A stretch of 64,000 nucleotides of DNA from Eublepharis macularius (GCF_028583425.1 NC_072791.1:30077368-30141367); one strand, 5' to 3'. Positions 32,401-44,340 are shown, counted from the stretch's first letter. The notes: generated by a model from the sequence alone, not told the origin. Numbers and translations are program-made.

Positions 32401-32409
32401 CTTGTGTCC

Positions 32410-33005
32410 CACTTTTTGATTGATATTGTGGTGGCTGGGGTACACAGAAGGAAAGGAGAGGACAGAGAGTGGGGGTAAAAAGATTGCATTCAGTCTAAAG
32501 AGGCACTTTACTTCAGAAGTCTCACCACTCAGTTTGCTCTTCTTATCTTTTCCCCATCACAATAAGGCTATGCCACAAATAAAACTCAGTGGCAGCCCAA
32601 GCTGTGCAGTCATGATATACCACAAAAGAAGTGACAGCCAGGAGCTGTCACAGAACTATTACTGAGAAGGCCTTTACTGATCAAACCTGGCATACCAGAT
32701 GGAATTTTTTAATACGCGGTCCCCAGATGACAAGAGGAATCTCATAGGCTTATAGAGAGAGAGGCATTCCCAAAGGTAAACACGGTCCAAAGCTGTTTGG
32801 AATTTTATTAGCTATAAATGGCAGAAATTCAGACCCGATAACAGATGTTCTGGATGGCCTGTCCCCATCTGGCTGCTATGCTGTGCAAAGATTGTTAATG
32901 GAAAGCCCCATGTAAAGTGCATTATATTTAAAGTGCAGTACATTAGTCATTCTTGACATGTTTGACAATAAACACAGGGAGGGTGGGAATCTAGATTTCA
33001 ATATG
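32410..33005. other. Intergenic, no gene recognised
   Basis: No supported feature. Confidence 0.45.
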
Positions 33006-33009
33006 TAGT

Positions 33010-33385
33010 TCTATGCTGATTACAATGAGTGTATTATGTAAACACACACAAAAAATGGTGGAAGGAACAGTAACAATTTGGGATATGTAGATGACACCAC
33101 ATTACTGGCAGAAAATAGTGAAGACTTGAAAAATGTACTGATGAAGGTTAAAGGAGAAAGCGCCAAAGCAGGATTACAGCTGAACATCAAGACGACAAAA
33201 GTAATGACTACTGAGGAATTACACCATTTTAAAGTTGACAATGACAAAATTGAAATGGTTCAAGATTTTCTATTTGCAAAAATCTGAGCAAGTCTGTTAA
33301 TGATAGGACGTTTTGGAGGTCTTTCATTCATAAGGTCAACACGGGTTGGAGGCGACTTGATGGTATATAACACACACATGCGTAA
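33010..33385 (+). mobile_element. Bov-B/RTE-like LINE fragment
   Basis: The frame from 33078 encodes YVDDTTLLAENSEDLKN, VKGESAKAGLQLNIKTTK and a 'MVQDFLF' block. This is the order seen around the catalytic YxDD of Bov-B/RTE reverse transcriptases. The frame ends after about 69 codons. The 3' end has 'ggaggcgacttgatggtata', similar to RTE tails. It is a short dead fragment. By family, Bov-B supplies the enzymes that copy Sauria SINEs. Confidence 0.75.
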
Positions 33386-33389
33386 TCAT

Positions 33390-34006
33390 GATGGTTAAAA
33401 TTGGTCATAATATTCTGGTTGACTCTGGCCAGGCGTGATTCAGATATACATGTGCACTTAAGAAGCCCTATGCATTTAGTCAGCTTCCCTGTATCAAATT
33501 ATTGAACTCCTGGAAGGAAGTATGCTTCAACAATATTCTAAGTTCCTTGCCAGGTATTGTATACAATAAATACAATTATAGAATCTCTGCTTCCATTCTA
33601 AGCCTTTATAAAAACATGATTATTCAGCATTCTCAAAATTAACTTACTCAACAGAAAATCATACCATCCATTATACTTACATAGATCATTCCTGGAGAGC
33701 AATTACATGAGTCCGAGAAGGTATCTTACCCAAAGGCAAGCAGGTCACAGGCAAGGAGCGTCTTCTAAGAAGAAGTTCCCGATCAATTCAACTTCTCATA
33801 AGGTTTCAGAACCATCTCCTAAGAATAACTCACTGTCCCACTTCAGAAGGGTTTGCATTCTTGGCTAACTGATTATCTTATAACTTCAAACACCAGACAA
33901 GATTATCTACATTTGAAACATCTTATTGTATACAAAAATTGTGTTCATTCTTGCTACCTTTTATCTTAACAAAGTCTATGTAAAATTAGTGATTACAAAT
34001 TTCTCA
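33390..34006. other. Intergenic, no gene recognised
   Basis: AT-rich with no recognised feature. Confidence 0.45.
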
Positions 34007-34014
34007 TACATATG

Positions 34015-34653
34015 CAGGGCCAGCGCCTCTATTGAGGCAGGTCCAGCAACCACCTCCAGCGCTGAGGCGCCGGAGGGGGCGCCAGGGGTGAGGGTGCACG
34101 CTGTGAAGCTGGCTGCAGCAGCATGCGGGCGGCTGAGCAGGAGGGATGGGAAGCCACCTGCGTGCCACCCTGGCCACCTGCCACGCCTGGCCCACAGCTA
34201 CTGCAGCCTCCCAGCCCTCCCACGCTGCCACCAGCATGCGCCCCTGGCTGGGAGCAGCAGCTGTGGGCCAGGCGCAGCGGGCATCCGGGTTGGTGCATGG
34301 AGCAATGGAGCAGGGGGGCTGGGAGGATGCACATGCGCCTCCCCAGCCACCTGTCATGTCTGGCTGGGAGTGCACGCCAGTGGTGGCCGTGCGGGGCAGT
34401 CTGAGCGGGCAGCCCTCCTGCCCAGCCACCCGCCACCTGGCAATCTGGTTGTGTGTGCGCGCTCACACGCTTTGTGAGGGGGCAGGAGCAGACCTGAAGC
34501 TGCCCCCAGCCTCGGGCACCGGAAACTCTGGCACCGGCCCTGGTCGTGTGTGAGGGGGCAGGAGCAGACCTGAAGCTGACCCCGGCCTCAGGCGCTGGAA
34601 ACCCTGGTGACAGCCCTGGGCCTCAGGCGCCGGAAACCCTCACACTGGCCATG
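34015..34653. mobile_element. Non-autonomous hAT-like element, GC-rich family, 639 bp
   Basis: Perfect 8-bp TACATATG flanks (34007-34014 and 34654-34661). The left end is cagggccagcgcc and the right end a diverged '...cactggccatg'. Near the right end a unit containing 'gagggggcaggagcagacc' occurs twice (about 34476-34547 and 34551-34620). Several overlapping open frames are due to GC composition. Confidence 0.85.
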
Positions 34654-34661
34654 TACATATG

Positions 34662-35560
34662 GATATCTTTTGGCTCTCAACCAATGCACCCATACTTGAA
34701 TAATATCTCCATTTCTGTGAAGTTGGATGTTTCTGTCATTCTCAGACACTCTCTGCACCTGGGCCCCAACACATTGTATCTATTGATATGGGTTAGATGG
34801 CTCTTCTAAACTACATGAGGCAATACAACTGTGTTACGCCTCTGTGTCATGCCCTTTTCCTAGGTTGTTCTATTCTAGGCCTCCTTTGTGGCATGTCTAG
34901 CTATGGGGCCAGACTAGCCCTGTTTCTGTGTGTAAAGACATCTTCTGTGAAAATCTTGGTCAAATCCAGCAACAGTTCCCTTATATATCTAGCTATATCT
35001 GTGACAATAAGAAAGAATAAGTCTGAAGATGTTTTGCTCTCTGCACTGAATTATTTACAGCTCTATTGTGCCATCATAAGCAGAGTTGCACCTATGAAGT
35101 TGCATTATATCTGCTTAGGATTGTATTGCTAGAATTGTAGGTTTGAGCACCCTTGATCTAGAAGACACGGAGGGCAATGTGCAGCTCCAAAACGGAGCTA
35201 GTAACTCCCTGGGGCCATTTCAGCTCAGGAAAATGCTGCAGGTGGGGGGGGGGAGCAGCTTTTCTTCTCCCCCCCTCTCCCCCCCCCCATGCCGGGGTCC
35301 CAAGCTAAATCAGATCCCCACAGATTTTTAAAATGACATTTCCTGCAGCTGCTGTGTGATAGCAGAGAAAGTGGTTTGGGTCCAGGAAACCCAGAAAATC
35401 AGACTCATTAGACATCATAACATGTAGTTTGGCTCTGGGAGTAAAAATCTCTGTGATTTGGTTTTCTCCTTTTCTCTCTCCTCTTTTTAATACTAACCAT
35501 ATGTTTCTTAGTAATCTGTGTGTTACCGTGAAAAATCAGCGATAAATACATTAAAAAAAA
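34662..35560. other. Intergenic, no gene recognised
   Basis: One copy of the 'tgcttaggattg' palindromic repeat is near 35060-35130. A G-run and C-run lie at 35246-35290. Nothing coding is recognised. Confidence 0.45.
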
Positions 35561-36090
35561 GAAAAGAAATTAGCCTCATATAGAGTTGTCAGCAAGCCTG
35601 GAGAAAATATGTCCTGTCACTATAGCAAAGTCTTAATGGGAAGTTATTTACCATGTGCTGTTTGTTTACCTCCATGCCACGAAAAGCTTCAACTGCCCAC
35701 ATCCACCCGTTAAGCCTCTATTAAACAGGCAGGACATTTTTCTCCAGGCCTGTTGGCAACCTTACTCTCCTAGAGAGCATAACTAGTTTAAATGTGTGAC
35801 ATCTGATAATTTAAGTATTATCAAGACATGTAGTTATGCGATTGCTTAGCTGGAACATCTTGGAAAAGACAAAATCTGTTTCTAAACCAGTAAATGATCT
35901 CTTCCGCCTATGACCGAAAATTAATGGCCAGTTTAGTAATTAAAATCTCCCCCTGTTAACACACTAGAAAAATCAGCTAATTTGCTAAGCATTCGTTGAG
36001 ACTAACTTGATTGGTATTAATCAGAGAGTGAACTTGAATTGAGCTCAGCAACTGATGGCACAGAAGTAATTCTCCATAACTAGAGAACAC
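35560..36090. other. Repeat-poor block, possible conserved non-coding sequence
   Basis: There is no transposon signature; it includes several TAAT-type motifs. Its regulatory nature is inference only. Confidence 0.3.
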
Positions 36091-36423
36091 TGTTTTTAAG
36101 GCAGCAATTCTAAAAATGATTTCCTAGGAATAAACCCTACTGAATAACATGAGACTTACTTCTGAGCTGATATGCTAAGGATTGCTCCTGACCAGGAGGA
36201 AGAAGAATGTCATGAGTTTTATCCTAGAGTGTGGTGACACCAAAATCAAAACAAATGCACAAAGATGCTTAAGGGACACCAACAATACCAAAAAGAAAAG
36301 AGATTAGTCAGTGGCTCTTACGAGCTCCCAGTGGAATGTATATAATCCATTTCTCAACTATGTAATTCGTAAGATTAGCTGTGCCACTTTAATTATCACA
36401 CAATTAATTAATGCCATATCCCT

Positions 36424-36640
36424 GACCTGGATAGCCCAGGCAAGGCCAATGTAGTCAGATCTTGGAAGCTAAGTAGGGTTGGCTTTGGTTAGTAATTGGA
36501 TGGGACACCTCCAAAGAACACCAGGGTTGCTATGCAGAGGCAGGCAATGGCAAGCCACCTCTGTTAATCTCTTGTCTTGAAAGGCCCAGTAGGGGTCGGC
36601 ATAAGTCAGCTATGACTTGATGGCACTCTCCACCACTAAT
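36424..36640 (+). mobile_element. 5S-rRNA-derived SINE, full length
   Basis: The 5S-like head reads 'gtcagatcttggaagctaag' and 'ttggttagtaattggatggg', close to the 5S internal promoter region. The body has 'gcaatggcaagccacctctg', and the tail 'gtcggcataagtcagc' and 'gacttgatggcactctcc'. Confidence 0.88.
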
Positions 36641-36867
36641 TAATGCCATAAATACCATGTTTAAAGGAGGGAATCTTTGAGGGATGGTTTGGGAAGACTA
36701 GGGGCTAAACACTAATAACATGGGTTTGAATCCTGCCTAGAATTTCCACAGGCACAAGAGGGGATTTTTGCCAGTTCCTCCCTCACTCAAGAGACCTCTG
36801 ATCCCCCCACACTTTTCCTGGAGTCCCCCATCCCCTGACAGCAGCACTGCAGGAGTGTTTTGAGCTG

Positions 36868-36990
36868 TTGTGAGCCGCAGCTCACTTCTTCAGATACCCT
36901 ACCACAAATTTTGTTAGTCTTATAGGTGCTACTAGACTCTTGCTCTTTTCTACTGCTACAGACGACTAATGTGGCTACCCATCTTGATCT
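36868..36990. mobile_element. Rearranged Penelope-like terminal repeat
   Basis: The hairpin part is on the minus strand (36870-36893: CTGAAGA then GTGAGC-tgcg-GCTCAC), while the following part ('ttttgttagtcttataggtg', 'ctactgctacagac') reads on the plus strand. The hairpin is therefore inverted relative to the rest. Confidence 0.7.
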
Positions 36991-36994
36991 ATCT

Positions 36995-39110
36995 CCATGG
37001 TATGTTTAATTTTCCTAATTACAGCTATTTCTCTGTGTTAATGGTTGTGAATCCCTTTTGCTGAATAGTTGTCCTTCTTTGGCCCCTTGCCTGTGGCACG
37101 CTGTGGTCTGAACTGGGTAAATCTGGGGGAAAGGGGTTGACGGCTATCTTGATGACTCTTGCTTGTAGTAGATTCTTGACTTAAATGGGCTCTTGGTTCT
37201 ACATACAGGAAAATGGTCAGTGCCTCATAGGAGTAGCCCTGCATAATTCACCGAAAAAGCATTGCTTGAAAAATACCTTTCCATGGATCTGTGAAATATT
37301 TAGTATGGGGCTTGCATATTTACAAAAACCAGGTGTCCAAGCCCCAATGCTAGTAGCTCTCACATTACACTTAGAAAAGGGGAGGCTGGGAAACTATGAT
37401 ATATTTTCAGGCAATTCAGCTAGAGTAGGAGTTAAAATCGATACCCAGTTTCACCTCTAGCATGCCAGCGTCTGCATCTCACTGCTCCTCAATATCTCAT
37501 GCAATAATTTTGCGATGACTCAGACACAAAGTTGTTTTCAAAAATAAGCCATGCCTGAATTGCATTTGGTCATACCTTTCCAACGGTCACCATTTGGGAA
37601 AGGGGGAGCGGGTTAAATTTGCCTAAGACATATTCAAGACCAGAAAACCTACAGGCAATTGCAAATGGAAAGGGGGGAAAAAACCAAGAACCCACTGGGA
37701 GTAGTTAATTCTGCAGTATCATGTAGACATGGGGTTTTAGTTGAGCTCCTTAGCATTTGGAAATTGCATTGAATTCCCCAAACTATCATTATGAAGAACA
37801 GACTACCCCTCCTCTCCTGAATACATAAATTAGAACTAAAACAGGGATAAGGGCGATTCAGCAGTGTAATTTTACTGAAACCTGGTCTAAGGCCGAAAGG
37901 TTTCCTAGTTACATGAAACATGCTTATATTTCACTCGATGTTTTTGTTTTATGGTTCATCTTGCCCACTTATTGATCATTACAACTAACTAAGGGGACAT
38001 TAATTTCTGTGACTGGTTCAAATGTTTGATCTTTGATTAATCTTCTCCAAGTACCAAATAATTCTTTGCATGTCTTCACTGTCCAAAGTCATTGCGTCTT
38101 GCTCCTTGTAGTACTATCAGAGTAACCTTAAGCAGATTGATATTCTTCTCATAATATCAGATCTGATATTGACTTTGAAGTCAATCAGCATAGAAGGGTG
38201 TAATTCTATTTAGGATTGCACTGTGGGAATAGTAAATGAAGGAAGATTATCTTATCTTATGGATACCATTGGTCATTGCTTTAATGTGGTTAGGATCCAG
38301 TTGTTAACTTCATGCAATTATGAACTGTAAACTTTTTCATTCAGTCTTGCCCAATTTCCTACCACTATTCCATATGGGTTTTCATCCATATAGGTCCCAT
38401 GATCCCCAGCATAGCCTTTTTTTATGGTCAGGGGGGACACCTCCTTTTTTCATCAGCAGAAAAGCTGGTCAGATCCAACCCATGTCCTCCTCATGGCTCC
38501 ATGTTTTTTTTTCTTTTCATCCTCCATCTTTCTGCCTTTTTTGTTCTCTACCACTATCCAGCAATGAAAAATATTCGCTGTATATGTTCCCATTGTGTAT
38601 ATGGAGTAATGCTTGCTTGTTCAGAAGGCCATGTGTACAACTCCATTCCATAAAACCTGGTCATGCCCTTCCGGGTTTCCCCTAGCTTCACTACATGTTT
38701 CCTCAAAAAATCTTTCAGGAAATAAAATACATGCCCAAGTGGGTTTAGGATATGTGTGGACACAAAGGTGTGAATTTCTGTACCTCCCCACCAACATCTG
38801 GCACCCTCCAGTTGTCCATTTGCTGTTATTTTAATCAGTAGTAGATTTATCATTATGGCATCATTATATTACTATTTATACCTACTACTGGTTTTCTAAA
38901 AAAAATCCAGCAATGAGAGCACAACAAGAAATTGTCCAGAAAATATGTTTAAGTGATATCTTGACAGCTGTGGCCCACTTAAAATCAGGATTACTTTTTC
39001 AGTCATTCAAAACAGTTCAATCTATTCATTGATTAAATGTTGCGGTCTTAGCCCATTATATTTAGGACAGAAATGTCAGGCTCTCCTCTCCTCCTGACTA
39101 CTGCAAAAGT
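36995..39110. other. AT-rich intergenic, no gene recognised
   Basis: Apart from one 'tttaggattgcactgtg' repeat end near 38200-38228, no feature is recognised. Open frames up to 121 codons have no domain. Confidence 0.45.
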
Positions 39111-39119
39111 TCTTTCAGC

Positions 39120-40495
39120 ATGGAACCTGCAATTCTATTTGTTTCAGTGAAGAGCAGCAATGCCGTCGGAGGTCAGCTATCTCCAGAATGAGAACTATCT
39201 TGTGGGGTTCCGCAGGGGGCAATCTTATCTCCCATGTTATTCAGCCTCTACATAAAGCCTTTAGGAGAACTGATTCGCCGCTATGGAATTGGATGTCATC
39301 AATATGCAGATAACACCCAACTCTATAACTCACTATCCAGGTCCTCACAGGGTGCAGTAGAAATCTTGGATTACTGCCTGACAGCTGTGGTAAAATGGCT
39401 GAAAATGAACAAATTGAAATTGAACCCAGACAAGACTGAAATGATGCTTGTTGGGATGGCAGAGATCTTGAAGGACATTGTACTCCCCACTTTTGATGGA
39501 GTTCTTCTGACCCTTGAAGACTCGGTTAAAAGCCTAGCTGTTATACTGGATCCAGCACTACTACTAGAAAAACAAGAAGGCAGCCAAAAAAATGCTTTCT
39601 TCAACCTCATTCTAGCCTGGAAGATGGCTTCTTACCTCAACACAGCCCACCTGGCCACCTGGATCCATGCTATAGTAACATCAAGACTTGACTACGGTAA
39701 TGCACTATACATGAGTCTAACTAGTTAACTAGGAGACTCCAATTGGTGAAAAATGCTGCAGCTCAGCTGTCATCAGGAGCAAGCAGGAGCATGAACATCA
39801 CTACTATCATGCAGTCAATCCACTGGCTACCTATCAGTTACCATGTTCAGTTCAAGGTATTGGTTATCACATACAAAGCTCTTCACAGCCTTGGTCCAGC
39901 ATCCATATGGGACTGCCTCCCTCTCTATGTTCCTCCACGGCAGCTTTGCTCATCTGAACATGGTCTCCTGCAGGTGCCACCCTGCACACAGGTGAAATCA
40001 GCAGCTCATACACAGGCTTTCTCTGTGGTAGCCTCTACCCTGTGGAATGGCCTGCCTGAGCCCCCCCTCTCCTGGCTTTCTGCAGACAATGAGAAACAGA
40101 ATTATTCAAAAAGGCTTTTTACTCAGATAGGAGGGCGGTATTGTACGGAGGGGTCTCAGGTGATTCACAAATAAGTTAGGGATCATAGACATCTCCACTT
40201 CGTTGCCTTACATATTATCTGTTGCTTTAAATATGTACTCCTGTGTTCTACCTGTGCTTCATGTTGTCTAATATCAGTCTTAGAATTGATTTTGTTCTGT
40301 TTCAGCATTTCTTCAACTCTGTATTAGATTCTTGCTACTGCTATGTCTTTGTAAACTTGTATTTATTTACCCTATAGCATTGTTTATGGAAATGTCCTTA
40401 ATACTGACTGTACTAATCTCGCACTGTGTAATCCGCCTTGAGTCTCAGTGAGAAAGGTGGACTATAAATGACACAAACAAACAAACAAATATGTA
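39120..40495 (+). mobile_element. L2-like LINE, 3' third, pseudogene
   Basis: The longest L2 coding remnant in the window. Frame 39234-39728 encodes LFSLYIKPLGELIRRYG, the catalytic region as YADNTQLY (second Asp replaced by Asn), KLNPDKTEMMLVG and SRLDYGNALYMSL. A stop at 39726 separates it from 39743-40174, encoding QSIHWLPISYHVQFKVLVIT, YKALHSLGP and FSVVASTLWNGLP. The 3' UTR ends in the family block 'gagtctcagtgagaaaggtg' and an AAAC tail near 40490. It is dead, from the stop and the catalytic change. Confidence 0.88.
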
Positions 40496-40523
40496 TCCCT
40501 GATAGTAAAGTTTCATGTACCTT

Positions 40524-40548
40524 TGTGTGTGTGTGTGTGTGTGTGTGT
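40524..40548. repeat. GT microsatellite
   Basis: About 12 uninterrupted GT units. Confidence 0.9.
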
Positions 40549-40574
40549 GGTTGAATCAAAGTGTTTCTGCTTTA

Positions 40575-40735
40575 CATACAGAAGGTATCTCTCCGGCATC
40601 TCCAGCTAATAGGACCAGGCAATGGGTGATGTAAATGACCTCGACCTGAGACCCTGCCAGTCTGAGCAGACAATATTGACATTGATGGAACATATGGCCT
40701 GAATCAGTAGAAGGGAACTTCATGTGTGTTTGTGT
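40575..40735 (+). mobile_element. tRNA-derived SINE, third type, 5'-truncated
   Basis: The body 'ggcatctccagctaataggac', 'cagtctgagcagacaatatt' and 'gaagggaacttcatgtg' matches the copy at 21682. The tRNA-like head is missing. Confidence 0.68.
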
Positions 40736-40809
40736 CTATTCAACTGCAAATTATGGTTGGAACCATAGTTATGGGTTGCTGTATGTCATCCTCCTCCAAG
40801 AAGATAGTT

Positions 40810-41000
40810 TTAGGTGGGTAGCCATGTTGGTCTGCAGAAGAACAGCGGGATTTGAGTCTAGTGGTACCTTAGAGATGAAGAAGATTTTCAGGATGTCAGC
40901 TTTCAAGAGTCAGAACTCCCTTCTGCAGATACTTGAAGATAACCTGAGTCTCAAAAGCTCATACTTTGAAAATCTGCAGTCAGAAATGCAGTCAGAAATG
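40810..41000. mobile_element. Palindromic Penelope-like terminal repeat
   Basis: It starts 'taggtgggtagccatgttgg'. Facing blocks 'gattttcaggatgtcagctt' and 'gctcatactttgaaaatc' form an imperfect palindrome centred near 40930. Confidence 0.65.
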
Positions 41001-41004
41001 TTTT

Positions 41005-41845
41005 GGTATCTTATTCAGATGTATGCAAAGAACTTTTCAATATGAAACACTCCGCAATAAGACACCAACACAATGGGAGAGAGCAAGCTGAGTCCCCATC
41101 CAAATGAACACACATCTGAGGGAGATACAAAACAAAATAAGTCTTCTAGAGTCTCCTTACACTTTCATATTCTTGTAGATACTGAGAGTCACATTGTTCT
41201 ATTTGCTTTTTACAATTCATGCTGATATTCTTCTTGATCCTTTTCTTTTCATTTTGTACTGGAAACTTTTGTGTAGCCATCAGGCTGTTTAAGTTTCCCT
41301 CATGGGGCAAATGGCAGCACCCTGGATTGATTTAGGGAGGAAGAGTGGGAGATTTAAGCCTCTTCTGCCTGCTCACTCTGGTCCTGAACCAAACCAGACT
41401 CATAAACACCACAGAACCAAATTCAGAATGAAGAATAAGCAGTCCATGTCTGAGTAACCAGGAGCCACGTATGCATCTTAGTGACAATGCCCCGCTCACA
41501 CTAAGACCCTCTCTGTAACATTTAGCAAAATCTTAGAATGTGAACAGAAAGCAAACTCTTATCTGTATACCCTGCTTAATTGAGGGCCTCATTAATTTGG
41601 GTTCCTTACTAGGAAACTAATGTTTATTAAGGGGTTCCAGTCAGTAAGACTGTTGCCAGAAGCCACAAAAATCAGAGTCTAATGCGTTACACATACACGG
41701 GAACGCTCAAGTGACTTACTTTCTGTGTGATCTTATATTCAAGTGTACTCTGTCTCCCTAGCAGTGCACTTGTATCCAAAATGGGAGAACAAGTGTAAGA
41801 TGTTTCACTTGATTCTATGCATGTAAGATGCCTTGTGTAGAGACT
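41005..41845. other. Intergenic, no gene recognised
   Basis: No supported feature. Confidence 0.45.
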
Positions 41846-41850
41846 CTAGG

Positions 41851-42084
41851 GGCCAAACTACAAGTGACAAAAGACACAGGTTGGACGCTTGTCAGCTTCC
41901 CTCAAGTTTTGATGGGAAATGTAGGCAGCTTGGTGGAATGTTGGACAAGTGACAGTTGAAAAGTCCATTGGACAGCAATTGGAGAGCCAAGCTGCAGGAC
42001 TAGGATGCCTACGTTTCCCATCAAAACTTGAGGGAAGCTGACAAGTGTACAACCTGTGTCATTCATCACTTGTAGCTTGGCCCT
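41851..42084. mobile_element. Palindromic MITE, 234 bp
   Basis: The termini are gggccaaactacaagtga and its inverse (cacttgtagcttggccc). Arms of about 80 bp share 'cttgtcagcttccctcaag' and 'ttttgatgggaaa', inverted. A TA or TNA duplication could flank it, but I cannot fix the superfamily. Confidence 0.78.
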
Positions 42085-42089
42085 AAGTG

Positions 42090-42665
42090 ATATGAATCAA
42101 ACGGCTCACTCCAGAGTTCTTACAGATCATGATAGCCTACTGGGTGGAATGGAAAGCAGTGTGTCTGCTGACTCAGAATTTTCAGATGCTGATAAGTTGT
42201 TAGAGTCAACTGTGGAAACTAGTTAGACATAGCAAGTTTAGGCACACCTAATACTTCAAACTTTGAAAGGACGAGAAGCTTCTTTTTTAAAATGAAGCTG
42301 AAAATCCAGGGCACAGGTGTCAAATGTCCTCTACGGGCAGAAATGCACACAGCAGCAGCCCCTCCCACCACCCCATGGCCATGGATATACTGTATATTTG
42401 TATTGGAATTATAGCCATCACTTGACAATTTTAATTTTGATCCAGACTAGAAGTTTTTAAAAATTGAAGATGGAGTTCACAAGCCATCGTAATCCATTTC
42501 AGATTTCAAGTATAACCAGCACCATCTCTGATTTCAGCCAGCATCCCTGAAAAGTACACACTTCTAATCTTCTAAAAGATTATTTCTTTCACAGAAAGAC
42601 TTAGCGTTTGTACAGCACTGTCATGTATTCCAAGTGCTTCATGACAATCCTGTAAAAACAAGTCA
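42090..42665. other. Intergenic, no gene recognised
   Basis: No supported feature. Confidence 0.45.
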
Positions 42666-42668
42666 GTA

Positions 42669-42867
42669 TTATGATTTGATTCCCCACTCCTCCGTTTGAA
42701 GCCAGCTGGGTGACCTTGGGTCAGTCATGGCTCTCTCAGAGCTCCCTCAGCTCCATCCACCTCACAGGGTGATTGTCATGAGGATAATAATACTGAACTT
42801 TGTAAACCACTCTGAGTGGGCATTAAGTTGTCATGAAGGGTGGTATATAAATTGATTGTTGTTGTTA
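42669..42867 (+). mobile_element. Sauria-type SINE, 5'-truncated
   Basis: It begins within the B-box (gatttgattccccactcct) and continues through the family body to 'ggtatataaattgattgttg' with a TTG tail. Confidence 0.85.
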
Positions 42868-43120
42868 TTTAGTCATTCATCAAATTTGCATCCCTGCACC
42901 TTCTTCCAGGTATCTCAAGCAGGGATTTTCACCCAGATCTTCCAGTCAAGTCCACGCTGTAACCACTAGCACACAGGCTATTATTTTCTGATCTTGCAGG
43001 TAGGTCTGGATCGAGGAAGAGTGGCTTGCCTATTAGGCAGTGCCTAAGGCCACTTAACAAGTATGTACATGACATGGCATTAAAATTGAGAACTCCCTGA
43101 TCCATAGCTCAGACCCTTTC

Positions 43121-43375
43121 CAGTTTGGTGTAGTGGTTAAGAGCGGTGGGACTCTAATCTGGAGAACTGGGTTTGATTCCTTACTCCTCCACTTGAAGCC
43201 AGCTGGGTGACCTTGGCTTAGTCACAGCTTTTCCAGAGCTCTCTCAGCTCCACCCACCTCACAGGGTGATTGTTGTGGGGATAATAATAACATACTTCAT
43301 AAACTACTCTGAGTGGGTGTTAAGTTGTCCTGAAGGGCAGTATATAAATTGAATATTATTATTGTTATTATCATA
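43121..43375 (+). mobile_element. Sauria-type SINE, full length
   Basis: It has the head 'cagtttggtgtagtggttaa', B-box 'ggtttgattcc', the family body, and an ATT-rich tail. Confidence 0.9.
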
Positions 43376-43379
43376 CTAC

Positions 43380-44340
43380 TTGTTACAAACCATGACTCCT
43401 TCCCATACATATAGTGAGTAAATCCTGCAAATAACTGTGTGAAATGTTATTAATCCCATTTTCAAAACATAATAAGGTAGCTTTTTCAATAGTTTCTTTC
43501 CTGGCCAATTGAGAAGGAAAATCTATACCAAATGGGATGCTTTTTAATTTGGGGGTCACACATAACCATGTTGGCTATGTGTGGGCAGATAGACCGGCAC
43601 ACATTTTTGTGAGCGAATCAATTGAAAATCAGGGATAAGATGCGGGGTATAAATTTACCTACTCAGGAGAATATTTATCAGCCAAATCAAAACCTGGCTC
43701 AGAGCCAGAAAAGATGTGATGCTGGGAAACTCATTATTAGATCTCCACAGTATTTTAAAAAGGTAAAAGCCGCTTCGCAGGGCCCCGTATGGACCCGAAC
43801 CACAATAAATGGAGAGGTTTAACACACACCCCATGCCCTATTTTCTAAACTGAACCTGCGGCTCAAAGATACAATGAATGTTTTAAATAAAATGTTCTCT
43901 GATTCAGTCCCCAACATTTGCAGTTAAAAGTATTGTGGATAGTAGGTACAAAGGTGAGTCTTGTGGCACCTCACAGAGTAACAATGTTTTATTGCGGGAT
44001 AAACCTTCACGGACTTGCTTCATTTAATGCAGTGAGTGAATCCTTACTATGCAATTATTTTATGTAGAGGTGTGGGAAGAAAAGCCCCCCCAGCACAGTC
44101 AAGGGGCTATGAAAGAGAGGAAGTACAAGTTGAAATGGAATTATGTAAAATTCAAATCTAATCAAGAAAAAATCCAGAGACTATTCAGTAGTTGTGCTAA
44201 GCTAATTAACACTGACGACGAGTGGGAAGTCCCAGGTTTTGCTAAGATAGTTAAGACTTGTAATAAGTGAGAAATCCCAAGACTTTGATCAATCCAGAGA
44301 AGAGGTAGTGTAGATCCATGCATAGTAAGTACATTTGCAG
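43380..44340. other. Intergenic, no gene recognised
   Basis: Open frames of 66-73 codons at 43622 and 44049 have no family resemblance. A repeat-like segment near 43945-44035 ('gagtcttgtggcacctcaca') resembles Penelope-end sequence of another subfamily. Confidence 0.4.

Noticed and set aside
33926..34553. Several overlapping frames of 93-183 codons
   Set aside because: They lie within a GC-rich hAT-like element with target duplications and share no domain; compositional.
34662..35135. Host pseudogene at 34.7-35.1 kb
   Set aside because: Two adjacent frames (87 and 111 codons) looked interesting, but the translations match no family I recognise and lack exon signals.
36424..36640. 5S rRNA gene
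   Set aside because: Only the internal part resembles 5S rRNA and it continues into a SINE body with other copies at 3055 and 31446.
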